A stretch of 28,518 bases of DNA from an uncultured Lachnospiraceae bacterium (GCA_910578405.1 CAJTQO010000041.1:1-28518), one strand, 5' to 3'; shown: positions 6,349 through 14,602, counted from the stretch's first letter. Notes: generated by a model not told the origin, from the sequence alone. Numbers and translations are program-made.

Positions 6349-8763
6349 TTATGGCTTCACCACAAGGTTCACCAGCCTTCCCGGAACGTAAATTTCCTTC
6401 ACCACTGTCCCTGTCAGCTTGTCCTGTACCGCCTCTTTGCCTATGGCAATGGCGTCTTCCTTGCTGATATCGCTTGCCACCTCTAAGGTAGCCCTAACTT
6501 TCCCATTAATCTGCACTGCAATTTCCACCATAGCCTCGACCGTCTTTGCCTCTTCAAACTGTGGCCATGCCGCCTGGTACAGTCTGCCATCAAACCCTGC
6601 CAGTTTCCAAAGCTCTTCGGTAATATGGGGAGCCACCGGATTTAACAGCGTCAACAGCGTACGGAATTCCCCATAAGTGACCTGGTTACGCTTGTAAAAA
6701 TCATTAATCAGCGCCATCATCGCCGCGATTGCCGTATTGTATTTCAGGCATTCAAAATCATTGCTCACTTTCTTTACGGTCTGATGCATTTTTGTTTCCA
6801 GCTCCTTGCTGTAGCCGTCGCCCTCCGTCAGCATATCCTGCAGCTTCCATACCCTTTCCAGGAAACGACGGCAGCCCTTTACGCCGTCCTCCGACCAGGA
6901 AGCGCTCAGCTCAAAAGCGCCGATAAACATTTCATAGGTACGCAGCGTATCCGCCCCATAGTCCCTGACAATATCATCCGGGTTCACCACATTGCCCCGG
7001 GACTTGCTCATCTTCTCTCCGTTGGAGCCAAGAATCATGCCGTGGGAAGTGCGCTTCCGGTATGGCTCCGGACAGGAAACTGCCTTCTGGTCATACAGAA
7101 ACTTATGCCAGAACCTGGAATACAGCAAGTGCAGCGTGGTATGCTCCATCCCTCCGTTATACCAGTCCACTGGCATCCAATATTCCAATGCCTCCCTGCT
7201 GGCCAGCGCCTCCTTATTTTTCGGGTCCGTATAGCGCAGGAAATACCAGGAAGATCCCGCCCACTGAGGCATCGTATCCGTTTCCCTCTTAGCCGGCCCG
7301 CCGCAGCATGGACAGGTTACGTTTACCCATTCTGTCATAGCGGCTAACGGTGACTCTCCATTATCCGTAGGCATATAACTCTCCACCTCCGGCAGTTCCA
7401 GCGGAAGCTCGCTTTCATCCAAAGGCACAAAGCCACATTTTTCACAGATAATTATAGGAATCGGCTCCCCCCAGTAACGCTGTCTGGAAAAGACCCAGTC
7501 CCTTAACTTAAAGTTTGTCTTCCTGGCGCCAAGACCCTTTTCTTCCAGAAATTCAATCATCCGTTTCTTGGCGTCCTCCACATGCAGCCCATCCAGGAAA
7601 CCGGAGTTTACCAGCGTCCCTTCCGCTACATCCGTATAAACCGCTTCCTGCACGCTGACCTGGCTGCCTGCCACCACTTCCACAATCGGCAGATGGAATT
7701 TCTTTGCAAATTCCCAGTCTCTCTCATCATGGGCCGGCACCGCCATAATGGCGCCGGTACCATAAGTCATCAGTACATAGTCGGAAATCCAGATGGGAAT
7801 TTCCTTTCCATTTACCGGATTGACCGCTGTCAGACCGTCAATGGCCACGCCTGTCTTTTCCTTCGCCAGCTCGGTACGCTCAAAATCCGACTTCCTGGCC
7901 GCCATCTCCCGGTAGGCCGCAACCTCTTCCCAATTTCTGATTTCTTCCCTATATTTGTCAATCATCGGATGCTCCGGCGATAAAACCATATAAGTTACGC
8001 CAAACAACGTATCGGGCCTGGTGGTATAAATCCTTAGCTTCTCTTCTTTCCCTTTTACCTGGAAATCCATTTCCGCGCCTTCGGATTTCCCAATCCAGTT
8101 CTTTTGGGAAACTTTCACCCGCTCCACATAGTCCACCGTATCCAATCCTTCAAGCAGCTTCTGCGCATAATCGGTAATCTTAAGCATCCATTGCTTCTTC
8201 ACTTTACGCACAACCTCAGAACCGCACCGTTCGCAAACGCCGTTAACCACTTCTTCATTTGCCAGCCCCACTTTACAGGAAGTACACCAGTTAATGGGCA
8301 TTTCGCTCTTATACGCCAGCCCTGCACGGAACAATTTCAGGAAAATCCACTGCGTCCATTTATAATATGCCGGATCTGTCGTATTGACCTCCCTCTCCCA
8401 GTCAAAAGAATAGCCAAGCGCATGGAGCTGCCCTTTGAAACGCTCCACATTGTTCTTCGTTACAATCTTCGGATGGATATGGTTCTTGATTGCATAATTT
8501 TCCGTGGGAAGCCCAAAAGCATCCCAACCCATAGGATAAAGCACATTGTACCCTTGCATCCTCCGCTTCCTTGCCACGATATCCAATGCCGTGTACGGCC
8601 TCGGATGCCCCACATGCAACCCTTGCCCCGAAGGGTAAGGAAACTCCACCAGCGCATAATATTTCGGTTTGCTATAATCGTCCGAAGTTGCAAACGCATG
8701 TTCATTGTCCCATACCTGCTGCCATTTCTGTTCCACTTCTCTGTGATTATACGGTTCTGCCAT
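6349..8763 (-). CDS. leuS: Leucyl-tRNA synthetase
   Basis: LeuRS charges tRNA-Leu with leucine. The 804-residue protein is full length for the bacterial type. The HIGH motif reads HVGH at residues 50-53 within YPSGQGLHVGHPRPYTALD, followed by PMGWDAFGLPTENYA. A zinc-ribbon-like segment, CTSCKVGLANEEVVNGVCERCG, is present. The CP1 editing domain shows TTRPDTLFG, the threonine-rich region that hydrolyses mischarged tRNA, and YGTGAIMAVPAHDERD. The catalytic KMSKS motif is intact (GEKMSKSRGNVVNPDD). A four-cysteine segment, CEKCGF...CPCCGG, also looks like a metal site. AAAGGAG lies upstream of the ATG. The gene has its own sigma-A promoter and a 5' leader of only about 25 nt, so it has no T-box, unlike tyrS. 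Confidence 0.98.
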   Translation of the reverse strand: MAEPYNHREVEQKWQQVWDNEHAFATSDDYSKPKYYALVEFPYPSGQGLHVGHPRPYTALDIVARKRRMQGYNVLYPMGWDAFGLPTENYAIKNHIHPKIVTKNNVERFKGQLHALGYSFDWEREVNTTDPAYYKWTQWIFLKLFRAGLAYKSEMPINWCTSCKVGLANEEVVNGVCERCGSEVVRKVKKQWMLKITDYAQKLLEGLDTVDYVERVKVSQKNWIGKSEGAEMDFQVKGKEEKLRIYTTRPDTLFGVTYMVLSPEHPMIDKYREEIRNWEEVAAYREMAARKSDFERTELAKEKTGVAIDGLTAVNPVNGKEIPIWISDYVLMTYGTGAIMAVPAHDERDWEFAKKFHLPIVEVVAGSQVSVQEAVYTDVAEGTLVNSGFLDGLHVEDAKKRMIEFLEEKGLGARKTNFKLRDWVFSRQRYWGEPIPIIICEKCGFVPLDESELPLELPEVESYMPTDNGESPLAAMTEWVNVTCPCCGGPAKRETDTMPQWAGSSWYFLRYTDPKNKEALASREALEYWMPVDWYNGGMEHTTLHLLYSRFWHKFLYDQKAVSCPEPYRKRTSHGMILGSNGEKMSKSRGNVVNPDDIVRDYGADTLRTYEMFIGAFELSASWSEDGVKGCRRFLERVWKLQDMLTEGDGYSKELETKMHQTVKKVSNDFECLKYNTAIAAMMALINDFYKRNQVTYGEFRTLLTLLNPVAPHITEELWKLAGFDGRLYQAAWPQFEEAKTVEAMVEIAVQINGKVRATLEVASDISKEDAIAIGKEAVQDKLTGTVVKEIYVPGRLVNLVVKP

Positions 8764-8796
8764 CTTTCCTTTGCTCCTTTTATTATATTACCGTTT

Positions 8797-8825
8797 ATTC
8801 TATCCTTTTCCAGACCCACTGTCAA
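8797..8825 (-). promoter_or_regulatory. Sigma-A promoter of leuS
   Basis: TTGACA (8820-8825) and TAGAAT (8797-8802) are separated by 17 bp on the minus strand. The predicted transcript begins near 8790, which leaves no room for a leader regulator. Confidence 0.88.
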
Positions 8826-8916
8826 GTTTTGCAATGCCGCAACCCCGCGGAGTCTCAATGTCATTTGCTTAACTGCCAGCAATACGCTGCTGCGGATGTA
8901 CATATGGATTCCGGCC

Positions 8917-10566
8917 TTACTCAATCCCCCTGACCGGGTGCAGCCCATAGCCTTCCGCATATTTCAGTTTTATCATATCCCCTACCTGATACCGTATGAT
9001 GCTAATGAGTCTCCCATCCGACATATCCACATCAAAAATATCCTCCTGCCCTTCCAGACAAATGTAGTAATGGGTAGAGCCATCCAACACAATCGGCGCC
9101 ATTGCCGTTATCCTGCCGGACACTTCCTGATAGGTTTCCGCCTTTTCGGACACAATCCCATTGGTGCTTAACAGTTGCGTGTAATTGCCCTCGCATTCCT
9201 GCACCGTATCGCCGATAGCTACCCACTGATATTTCTGTACATTCACCATGGCATATTTTTTCACCAGCCCGGCTGCATCTTTTAAGGCCATAAAATAAGT
9301 CGGTTCATCCGCAATGTTCAATAACAGCGGGAATGTAGCCCGGTACCCCAGGTTCTGCACCTGCCCTTCCGCCGAAGACATGGCAGAGTCCTCAATGGCC
9401 CCTTCCACTTTATAATACCTGGTTTCCATCGTCCTCTGGTTCATCAGGACAAAACCTACATTGGACTGGTCGCCGCTTAAGCTGGTCACGCCCGTATAGA
9501 CCCATACATCATCCTCCAGGGCTATATAGTTATAACCGTTGGTAGACTGCAGACAGTCCTTCTGTCCCAGCACGGAATTAAAATATCCGTTTTTCAATAT
9601 CCCGGAATAATCATACAGCCGCAGCAGGAGATCCGCTGAGTACACTTTGTCCACCCATTGCGGCACATCCTCCACCGCATAGTCGATGCACTCCCCGGTG
9701 ATGGCATTGCAAAGCACCACCCTGCCCACCGTCTGTCCGCCGAAAAGGCCGATATTAAACTTCTTCACCGGACATACCCAGTATGGAATCCCCTCTTCAT
9801 CAATCTCGAAGAAAAGCTGGTCGTCAAAAATATAAGTGGGGAAACGGAAACGCAAATGCCTATACAAATTCCTGTTAAAATATTCCGATTTGGAATACTT
9901 AAACCCTTCCTCCAGCTTCACACATTCCGTATCCTGCGTCGCCATATTAATCAGGATATATGCGGGAAGCCCTTCCTTTTGGTTCGTCAGCCACTTAATC
10001 GGGCTGGCATAGGTAAGCGGAGCCACACGCACCGGCACGCCCTTGTAGTTAATTTGCGTATAGTCGTTTGCCACTTCAAACTGAGACACCATATCCACCA
10101 GGCTCCCCAACTTACGATTTCCAAGAAGAGCCGCCGAATCTTTGTCTAACAGCGGGATTGTCCGGTAGTCCACTTCCTTGATGTCCTCCGTAAACTCTCT
10201 CTCCTCAATCGTAAGCAGCGCCTGGTATTTCTTTGCATTAATAATAGGCGACGACAGCAGCGTCCCCACTGCATAAACAATAACCACTGCAAGCAGCAAA
10301 ACCACCAGAGCTTTCCATACCTTATTGCCTTTTAGCCCATACGTATGGAACCTTATGCCAAACCGTTCCATAATCTCCGATTCCACCTGTTCCCGGCTGG
10401 CCGTCCGTATGCCGTACGCTACAATAACTATCGCAAGCAAAGTGATAATAAAAAACCAAAAGCCCGTGGAGTGGATGTTAATGGCCGGAAGCGTTACATA
10501 GTAATACACTCCAGCCGCTGCCAATCCTATTAGAAGAAGAATCAAATTCCGCATCCATTTTTTCAT
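8917..10566 (-). CDS. Three-helix membrane protein with large external domain, function unknown
   Basis: The product is about 549 residues. Two hydrophobic segments lie close to the N-terminus (NLILLLIGLAAAGVYYYV and FWFFIITLLAIVIVAYGI), and a third follows a short cytoplasmic-looking charged loop (WKALVVLLLAVVIVYAVGTLL). About 430 residues follow, without further membrane segments. This part is rich in Tyr and beta-type sequence, and I see no catalytic motif. An in-frame ATG at 10617 would add 17 residues, but it lies inside the -10 box of a clear promoter, so the transcript probably starts downstream of it. ATG 10566, with GAGAGG about 12 bases upstream, is therefore preferred. I have seen similar proteins in Lachnospiraceae but know of no function. 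It stands alone between leuS and the small-protein operon. Confidence 0.82.
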   Translation of the reverse strand: MKKWMRNLILLLIGLAAAGVYYYVTLPAINIHSTGFWFFIITLLAIVIVAYGIRTASREQVESEIMERFGIRFHTYGLKGNKVWKALVVLLLAVVIVYAVGTLLSSPIINAKKYQALLTIEEREFTEDIKEVDYRTIPLLDKDSAALLGNRKLGSLVDMVSQFEVANDYTQINYKGVPVRVAPLTYASPIKWLTNQKEGLPAYILINMATQDTECVKLEEGFKYSKSEYFNRNLYRHLRFRFPTYIFDDQLFFEIDEEGIPYWVCPVKKFNIGLFGGQTVGRVVLCNAITGECIDYAVEDVPQWVDKVYSADLLLRLYDYSGILKNGYFNSVLGQKDCLQSTNGYNYIALEDDVWVYTGVTSLSGDQSNVGFVLMNQRTMETRYYKVEGAIEDSAMSSAEGQVQNLGYRATFPLLLNIADEPTYFMALKDAAGLVKKYAMVNVQKYQWVAIGDTVQECEGNYTQLLSTNGIVSEKAETYQEVSGRITAMAPIVLDGSTHYYICLEGQEDIFDVDMSDGRLISIIRYQVGDMIKLKYAEGYGLHPVRGIE

Positions 10567-10615
10567 AATAAACCATTTCCTCTCTGTCCTTAAACGAAAT
10601 TCCTGCATAGGGTTC

Positions 10616-10644
10616 ATTATAGCCCCTTCCCACCATCATTTCAA
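10616..10644 (-). promoter_or_regulatory. Sigma-A promoter that fixes the start of the membrane-protein gene
   Basis: TTGAAA (10639-10644), 17 bp, TATAAT (10616-10621) on the minus strand. Transcription should begin near 10609, downstream of the in-frame ATG at 10617, so translation must use a later start, most likely ATG 10566. Confidence 0.8.
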
Positions 10645-10654
10645 GGGGCAGGGC

Positions 10655-10676
10655 AAAAAAGCTGGCAGTTTGCCAC
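10655..10676 (-). terminator. Weak intrinsic terminator after the 74-residue gene
   Basis: On the minus strand, a short TGGCA/TGCCA stem with loop AAC is followed by GC and six U (10655-10660). It lies just after the stop codon at 10695 and just before the next promoter, which is where a terminator would be expected. The stem is short. Confidence 0.45.
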
Positions 10677-10694
10677 TCCAATGGCTTTCAGTCC

Positions 10695-10919
10695 CTACTT
10701 TTTGATAAACCCTTTTAACGTATCCATGGCATCCGACACTTTATCCGTCATAACCTTTGCCTTTACTCCCTGGATTACCTGCTCTACAATTTCATCCGGT
10801 AAATCCACGCCCAATACACGTTCCAGCGCTTTCACCGGTTCTTTCTGGAACAGCTCCTGCAATTCCTTGTCGCTGGTAATCCGTTCTGCCATTTTCATAA
10901 TTTGTTCTTTTACGTCCAT
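10695..10919 (-). CDS. Small leader-like protein (NHLP/Nif11-leader-like helix)
   Basis: The 74-residue protein is almost entirely charged helix. The core, SDKELQELFQKEPVKALE followed by GVDLPDEIVEQVI, has the pattern of nitrile-hydratase-like and Nif11-type leader peptides: an acidic helix, 'xxP-x-Al', then a 'G-x-x-LP' turn. The rest, KAKVMTDKVSDAMDTLKGFIKK, is Lys-rich and contains no Cys, Ser cluster or GG cleavage site that would mark a core peptide. No radical SAM, YcaO or ABC peptidase gene is nearby. The start has GAGAGGA seven bases upstream. Homologues in Lachnospiraceae are usually annotated as hypothetical. It seems to be the last gene of the nrdR-MFS unit, overlapping the small ORF before it by ten bases. 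The leader similarity is an inference from pattern only. Confidence 0.75.
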   Translation of the reverse strand: MDVKEQIMKMAERITSDKELQELFQKEPVKALERVLGVDLPDEIVEQVIQGVKAKVMTDKVSDAMDTLKGFIKK

Positions 10920-11164
10920 ACTTTTGTCCTCTCTTTCCTCTTTATCCCTGCCTTTGCCAACATCCGGGCAAATATGGCTTTTTCTTTTTTTAAACCGCTG
11001 TCCAAAGGGCGCATATCCGCCATTCCTGACAGCAAAGGCAAATGTATTTTAACAGAAAATGCCGGATGATACAATACCACCCAGCATTTCTTAAAACCCC
11101 TTCTTTCATTTCTCTGAAACAATTTAAATGCCTCTTCTATCCTGCTTCCTTTTTCTTCCCGCAA
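10910..11164 (-). CDS. Possible small overlapping ORF between MFS gene and leader-like gene
   Basis: This frame fills the 217-base gap between the MFS stop and the next start. It overlaps both neighbours (28 bases at its 5' end and 10 at its 3' end), a pattern seen in translationally coupled operons. Its first possible start is a TTG at 11164 without a clear ribosome-binding site. A better option is a TTG near 11123, preceded by AAGAGG eight bases upstream, giving about 70 residues. The product is basic, with KKCWVVLYHPAFSVKIHLPLL in the middle and a Lys/Arg-rich end. Codon choice looks like that of neighbouring genes. No family is recognised, and it could be a chance frame. Confidence 0.4.
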   Translation of the reverse strand: MREEKGSRIEEAFKLFQRNERRGFKKCWVVLYHPAFSVKIHLPLLSGMADMRPLDSGLKKEKAIFARMLAKAGIKRKERTKVWT

Positions 11165-12327
11165 AGCACAATTCCAAACAGCAGCGTCACCGGAAATATA
11201 ATGCCTGCCAGAACGCCCTTTTTTAAGTCATCCCCAAAAGCGCCTGAAACCATCCCCACTAACGTAGGCCCGCCGGAACAGCCTATATCCCCGCCTAGCG
11301 CCAATAAGGCAAACATAGCCGTCCCGCCTTTTGGCAAAGCGGCCGCCGCCTTACTGAACGTTCCGGGCCACATAATCCCCACTGACAGCCCGCAGACTGC
11401 ACAGGCGATTAAACTAAGCTGTGGAAGGGGCAAAAGGGCAATTCCAAGGTAAGACAAAATACAAAGGCAACTGCTGTAAACCATAAAACGCTCCAAATGG
11501 ATGCGGTCACCATATTTCCCGTAAAAGAATCTGGATGCACCCATCAAAACCGCAAATGCCATCGGCCCGGCCAAATCGCCTGCCGTTTTGGAAATTCCAA
11601 GCCCTTTTTCCGCAAATGTGGAAGCCCACTGGCTCACCGCCTGTTCACTCGCCCCTGCACATACCATCATTAACAGCAATATCCAAAATGCCTTAAGACG
11701 GAACAGCTCCTTAAACCGCAGCCCCGCTTCCCCCTCTTCGATTAACGTCGCCATAGGGACTTTAGCAAATGCAAAAGCATTTGCCATTGGAATAAGCGCC
11801 CACGCAAAAGCCAGTATCCTCCACCTTTCAATGCCTGCTGTATAAAAAAACAATGTAGAGATGAACACCACCCCCGCATGTCCCCAGCAATAAAAGGAAT
11901 GCAGCATACTCATGGCCTTTTCTTTATGCTCCGAAGGACACGCTTCCACAACCGGGCTTACAAGGACTTCTAAAAGCCCGCCGCCAACTGCATATATCAT
12001 TACAGAAATTAAGATTCCGGCAAAAGGGGAGGGCAAAATCTCCGGCAGAACCGTAAGGGAAATCAAACCAGCCGCTGACAGAACATGCGCCAGAATCATG
12101 GACGCCCGATAACCTATTTTATCTACAAACCCAACGCAAGCAAGGTCTATGAACAACTGTATCCCAAAATTGAACGTCACAAGCAGCGTTATTTGGGAAA
12201 GAGGAATATGATAGCTCCTCTGAAAAAATAAAAACAGCAAAGGCGTAAAATTATTGACAATTGCCTGCACAATATATCCTACAAAACAGGCTCTGATTGT
12301 TTGATTATATTGGTTCTTCATTTCCAT
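11137..12327 (-). CDS. MFS transporter
   Basis: The 396-residue protein has about 12 hydrophobic segments, the usual layout of the major facilitator superfamily. The loop after helix 2 reads GFVDKIGYRAS, a form of the MFS signature, and a cytoplasmic loop, EGEAGLRFKELFRLKAF, lies between the two six-helix halves. A similar GKYGDRIHLERF loop occurs in the second half. The sequence style (SFYCWGHAGV, ALLALGGDIGCSGGP) recalls the sugar-permease/FucP-like branch, but the substrate cannot be read from it. AAGGA lies seven bases before the ATG at 12327. It begins 34 bases after nrdR on the same strand and is probably co-transcribed with it. A direct link to nucleotide reduction is not evident. Confidence 0.9.
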   Translation of the reverse strand: MEMKNQYNQTIRACFVGYIVQAIVNNFTPLLFLFFQRSYHIPLSQITLLVTFNFGIQLFIDLACVGFVDKIGYRASMILAHVLSAAGLISLTVLPEILPSPFAGILISVMIYAVGGGLLEVLVSPVVEACPSEHKEKAMSMLHSFYCWGHAGVVFISTLFFYTAGIERWRILAFAWALIPMANAFAFAKVPMATLIEEGEAGLRFKELFRLKAFWILLLMMVCAGASEQAVSQWASTFAEKGLGISKTAGDLAGPMAFAVLMGASRFFYGKYGDRIHLERFMVYSSCLCILSYLGIALLPLPQLSLIACAVCGLSVGIMWPGTFSKAAAALPKGGTAMFALLALGGDIGCSGGPTLVGMVSGAFGDDLKKGVLAGIIFPVTLLFGIVLCGKKKEAG

Positions 12328-12361
12328 CCCCCAATCCTTATCCCTTTGCGCCAGTTCTCCC

Positions 12362-12814
12362 TTATTTGTCCAGTATCTTTTTCAGCTCATCCATAAAGGT
12401 ATTGATATCCTTAAACTCCCGGTATACCGAAGCGAACCGTACGTACGCCACTGCATCCAAATCCTTTAACTTATTCATCACCAATTCCCCTACTGCCTGG
12501 CTGGAAAGCTCCCTTTCTTCCCGGTTAAAAATTTCCGTCTCCACTTCTTCCACCAGATGGTTAATCTGGTTGGCGCTTACCGGACGTTTATGGCACGCCC
12601 GCAAGATGCCCGCTTCCACTTTCGCACGATCATATGCCTCCCTGTTGTCATCCTTCTTAATGATAATGAGAGGAATTGTATCTATTTTTTCGTATGTGGT
12701 AAACCGCTTGCCGCATTCGTCACAAACCCGGCGGCGGCGGATTGCGTTATTATCCTCTGCCGGTCTGGAATCTATAACCCGCGTATTCTCATGTCCGCAA
12801 AAAGGGCATTTCAT
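12362..12814 (-). CDS. nrdR: Transcriptional repressor NrdR of ribonucleotide reductase genes
   Basis: NrdR senses ATP/dATP and represses ribonucleotide reductase genes by binding NrdR boxes. The 150-residue protein is the standard length. The N-terminal zinc ribbon has Cys at residues 3, 6, 31 and 34 (CPFC and CDEC), with the basic RRRRVC segment between them. An ATP-cone domain follows (IIKKDDNREAYDRAKVEAG onward). The start is ATG 12814, with AGGAGG nine bases upstream. A longer frame starting at 12916 would add 34 residues made of a repeat sequence and is rejected. I did not find an NrdR box in the window, and no nrd genes are present, so its targets lie elsewhere. Confidence 0.97.
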   Translation of the reverse strand: MKCPFCGHENTRVIDSRPAEDNNAIRRRRVCDECGKRFTTYEKIDTIPLIIIKKDDNREAYDRAKVEAGILRACHKRPVSANQINHLVEEVETEIFNREERELSSQAVGELVMNKLKDLDAVAYVRFASVYREFKDINTFMDELKKILDK

Positions 12815-12840
12815 ATTTGTTCCTCCTATTTGTTGCTTTA

Positions 12841-12963
12841 TTCCATATTTCGCTTCTACGCTTCCGGAGCCTTCTCCTTTCGGGCTCAGCCCCGGCAGTT
12901 CTGAGGCTGTTTCCATATTTCGCCTCTACGCTTCCGGGGCCTTCTCCTTTAGCGTTCAGCCCC
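12841..12963. repeat. 53-bp direct repeat, two copies at 70-bp period, upstream of nrdR
   Basis: Copies at 12841-12893 and 12911-12963 differ at five of 53 positions. They share TTCCATATTTCGC, CTACGCTTCCGG and CCTTCTCCTTT, then TCAGCCC. The first copy contains a small hairpin, GGGCT-C-AGCCC. The repeat lies in the gap between the MCP gene and nrdR. On the minus strand both copies happen to be open in one frame with similar peptides, which inflates the apparent nrdR ORF. Confidence 0.85.
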
Positions 12964-12995
12964 CTGGCTAAATAACGCCGGAAGGCTGCCTTTTT

Positions 12996-14270
12996 CTATT
13001 GTCTTAATTTAAACTGGCCAACCTGTTCATTTAACGTAATTGCCTGCGCGGAGAGCTGTTCGCTGGTGGCGGAAGTCTCTTCTGCCGTCGCGGAATTTGA
13101 TGTTACAACCATGGAAATTTGCTCCACTCCCTTTTCAATCTCTTCCACGGACACTGCCTGCCGGTCTGACGCTATCCGAATCTCTCCCACCGCCAAAAGG
13201 ATATTTTCCAATTCATCAATCACCTTATTCATGGATGCAGAGGTGTCTTCCGTAATATCATTTCCTTTGCTAACCTCCAGCAAAGAGGCTTCTATCAAAT
13301 CTTTTGTCCTGACCGCAGACTGCGCACTGTCCTCCGCCAGTTTCCGAATCTGGTCTGCCACTACTGCAAACCCTTTTCCGGCGTCCCCGGCTCTGGCCGC
13401 CTCAATGGCTGCATTTAAAGATAACAGGTTCGTCTGCGCGGCGATTTCTTCGATGTCCACTATAATGTTGTTAATCTCTTGCGAAGTAGTCTTAATGGAC
13501 TCCATAGCCTGCATCAGTTCTGCTATTTTCTTCCGGCTGACCTCCGCTTCCGCCCCCACACTCTTTGCATTGTCATGCAGCCGGTCTGTAGCGCGGCTGT
13601 TTTCTTCCACCTGGCCAGTCACTTCCGTCACTGTAGCAAGCAACTGTTCTACGGCAGAAGACTGGCTGGCTGCGCCGTCCGCCAGGCCCTGCGCCGAATT
13701 GGCCAGTTCCGTGGAGCCTGCCGCCACCTGGTCCGCCGCGCCCTGGATACTGCCCAACACACCGCTGATGTTTTGCACCATGTCCATTAATTGCTGCAAA
13801 AGAGGCTTATAATCGCCTACATAACTTTCCCTGCATTCCGACCTTACATTAAAATTGCCCTCTTTCAATTCTAAAACAATATGGGAGAGGTCGTCTATAA
13901 TCGTTTTTAAAGAAGTGGCCGTCGTCCGGAAACAGCCAGCCAATTCCCCAAGCTCATCATCCGCATCATATGTAATCTGTACGCCGAAATCCCCTTTCGC
14001 CATCTGCTTGGCCGCCTCTTCCAACTCCTTAATCGGCTGCAACAGCGACAGCGCCACCGTACCAGACATACGGAATACAAAAATAAGGTTGACTGAGGCA
14101 AACACTACCAGCCCAACCATAGCCACATTCCTTGCCATCGGATATTTCGCCAGCCAACTCATACCCAATATTGCCACTACTACAGTAATTATATACGCAG
14201 TAAACATAGAACCAAAAATTAACATAATCTTCTGCCTGATCTTTTTGCCCTTTAATTTTTCTTCTATCAT
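12996..14270 (-). CDS. Methyl-accepting chemotaxis protein with minimal external sensor
   Basis: This protein signals to the CheA/CheW kinase complex. The 424 residues comprise two membrane helices near the N-terminus (about 14-38 and 48-66) joined by only about ten residues (SWLAKYPMARN), then a HAMP domain (LLQPIKELEEAAKQMAKGDF), a helical linker, and the coiled-coil signalling domain. The conserved hairpin tip reads EIAAQTNLLSLNAAIEAARA, followed by GKGFAVVADQIRKLAEDS. There is no periplasmic ligand-binding domain and no C-terminal receptor-docking pentapeptide. The signal is therefore probably sensed in the membrane, in the HAMP region or through a partner protein. GGAGAGG lies upstream of the ATG. 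A sigma-A promoter, not a flagellar sigma-D type, is seen. No other chemotaxis or flagellar genes are in the window. Confidence 0.95.
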   Translation of the reverse strand: MIEEKLKGKKIRQKIMLIFGSMFTAYIITVVVAILGMSWLAKYPMARNVAMVGLVVFASVNLIFVFRMSGTVALSLLQPIKELEEAAKQMAKGDFGVQITYDADDELGELAGCFRTTATSLKTIIDDLSHIVLELKEGNFNVRSECRESYVGDYKPLLQQLMDMVQNISGVLGSIQGAADQVAAGSTELANSAQGLADGAASQSSAVEQLLATVTEVTGQVEENSRATDRLHDNAKSVGAEAEVSRKKIAELMQAMESIKTTSQEINNIIVDIEEIAAQTNLLSLNAAIEAARAGDAGKGFAVVADQIRKLAEDSAQSAVRTKDLIEASLLEVSKGNDITEDTSASMNKVIDELENILLAVGEIRIASDRQAVSVEEIEKGVEQISMVVTSNSATAEETSATSEQLSAQAITLNEQVGQFKLRQ

Positions 14271-14315
14271 ACTATCCTCTCCTTTAACAACTATTTATAC
14301 TCCCGCACCTTTCTT

Positions 14316-14344
14316 ATTGTACCAAAAGATGTGCCCGGGAGCAA
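14316..14344 (-). promoter_or_regulatory. Promoter of the chemotaxis protein gene
   Basis: TTGCTC (14339-14344), 17 bp, TACAAT (14316-14321) on the minus strand, about 46 bases ahead of the start codon. It follows the sigma-A pattern. Confidence 0.7.
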
Positions 14345-14462
14345 GACCGGAGTTGTAATTCCCTGCCAATGCTCTCACGTTTCGGCAAATCTTCATCCTG
14401 TCCACTGAAAAGCCCTCACTAAGCCAAAAACTAAAAATACTACAATTTTTTTCAAATTATTC

Positions 14463-14491
14463 TTGCACTTTTCCTTGTAATGTGCTAGAAT
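14463..14491 (+). promoter_or_regulatory. Promoter of tRNA-Trp
   Basis: TTGCAC (14463-14468), 17 bp, TAGAAT (14486-14491), ending 31 bases before the mature tRNA 5' end. Confidence 0.82.
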
Positions 14492-14522
14492 AAATTTCGG
14501 CAGTTCAAGTAAGCCAATAGAA

Positions 14523-14593
14523 AGGGGCATAGTTCAAAGGTAGAACAGTGGTCTCCAAAACCATCGATGTGGGTTCGATTCCTACTGCCCCTG
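14523..14593 (+). tRNA. tRNA-Trp (anticodon CCA)
   Basis: The 71-nt cloverleaf has acceptor arms AGGGGCA and TGCCCCT, a D arm GTTC...GAAC, an anticodon stem GTGGT/ACCAT around the loop CTCCAAA (anticodon CCA), and a T arm GTGGG-TTCGATT-CCTAC. The discriminator base is G. The 3' CCA is not encoded. It is a single tRNA unit between a strong promoter and a strong terminator. Confidence 0.97.
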
Positions 14594-14602
14594 TCAGACA
14601 GG

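Noticed and set aside
8104..9171. 355-codon plus-strand ORF
   Set aside because: It is antisense to leuS and the end of the membrane-protein gene, both of which have strong homology or start signals; no ribosome-binding site and no sensible protein sequence.
12815..12916. N-terminal extension of nrdR to 12916
   Set aside because: It is made of the direct-repeat sequence; NrdR proteins start at the MKCPFC zinc ribbon, and AGGAGG precedes ATG 12814.
12841..12963. NrdR box upstream of nrdR
   Set aside because: The repeat does not resemble the A/T-rich ACACWATATATWGTGT pattern.
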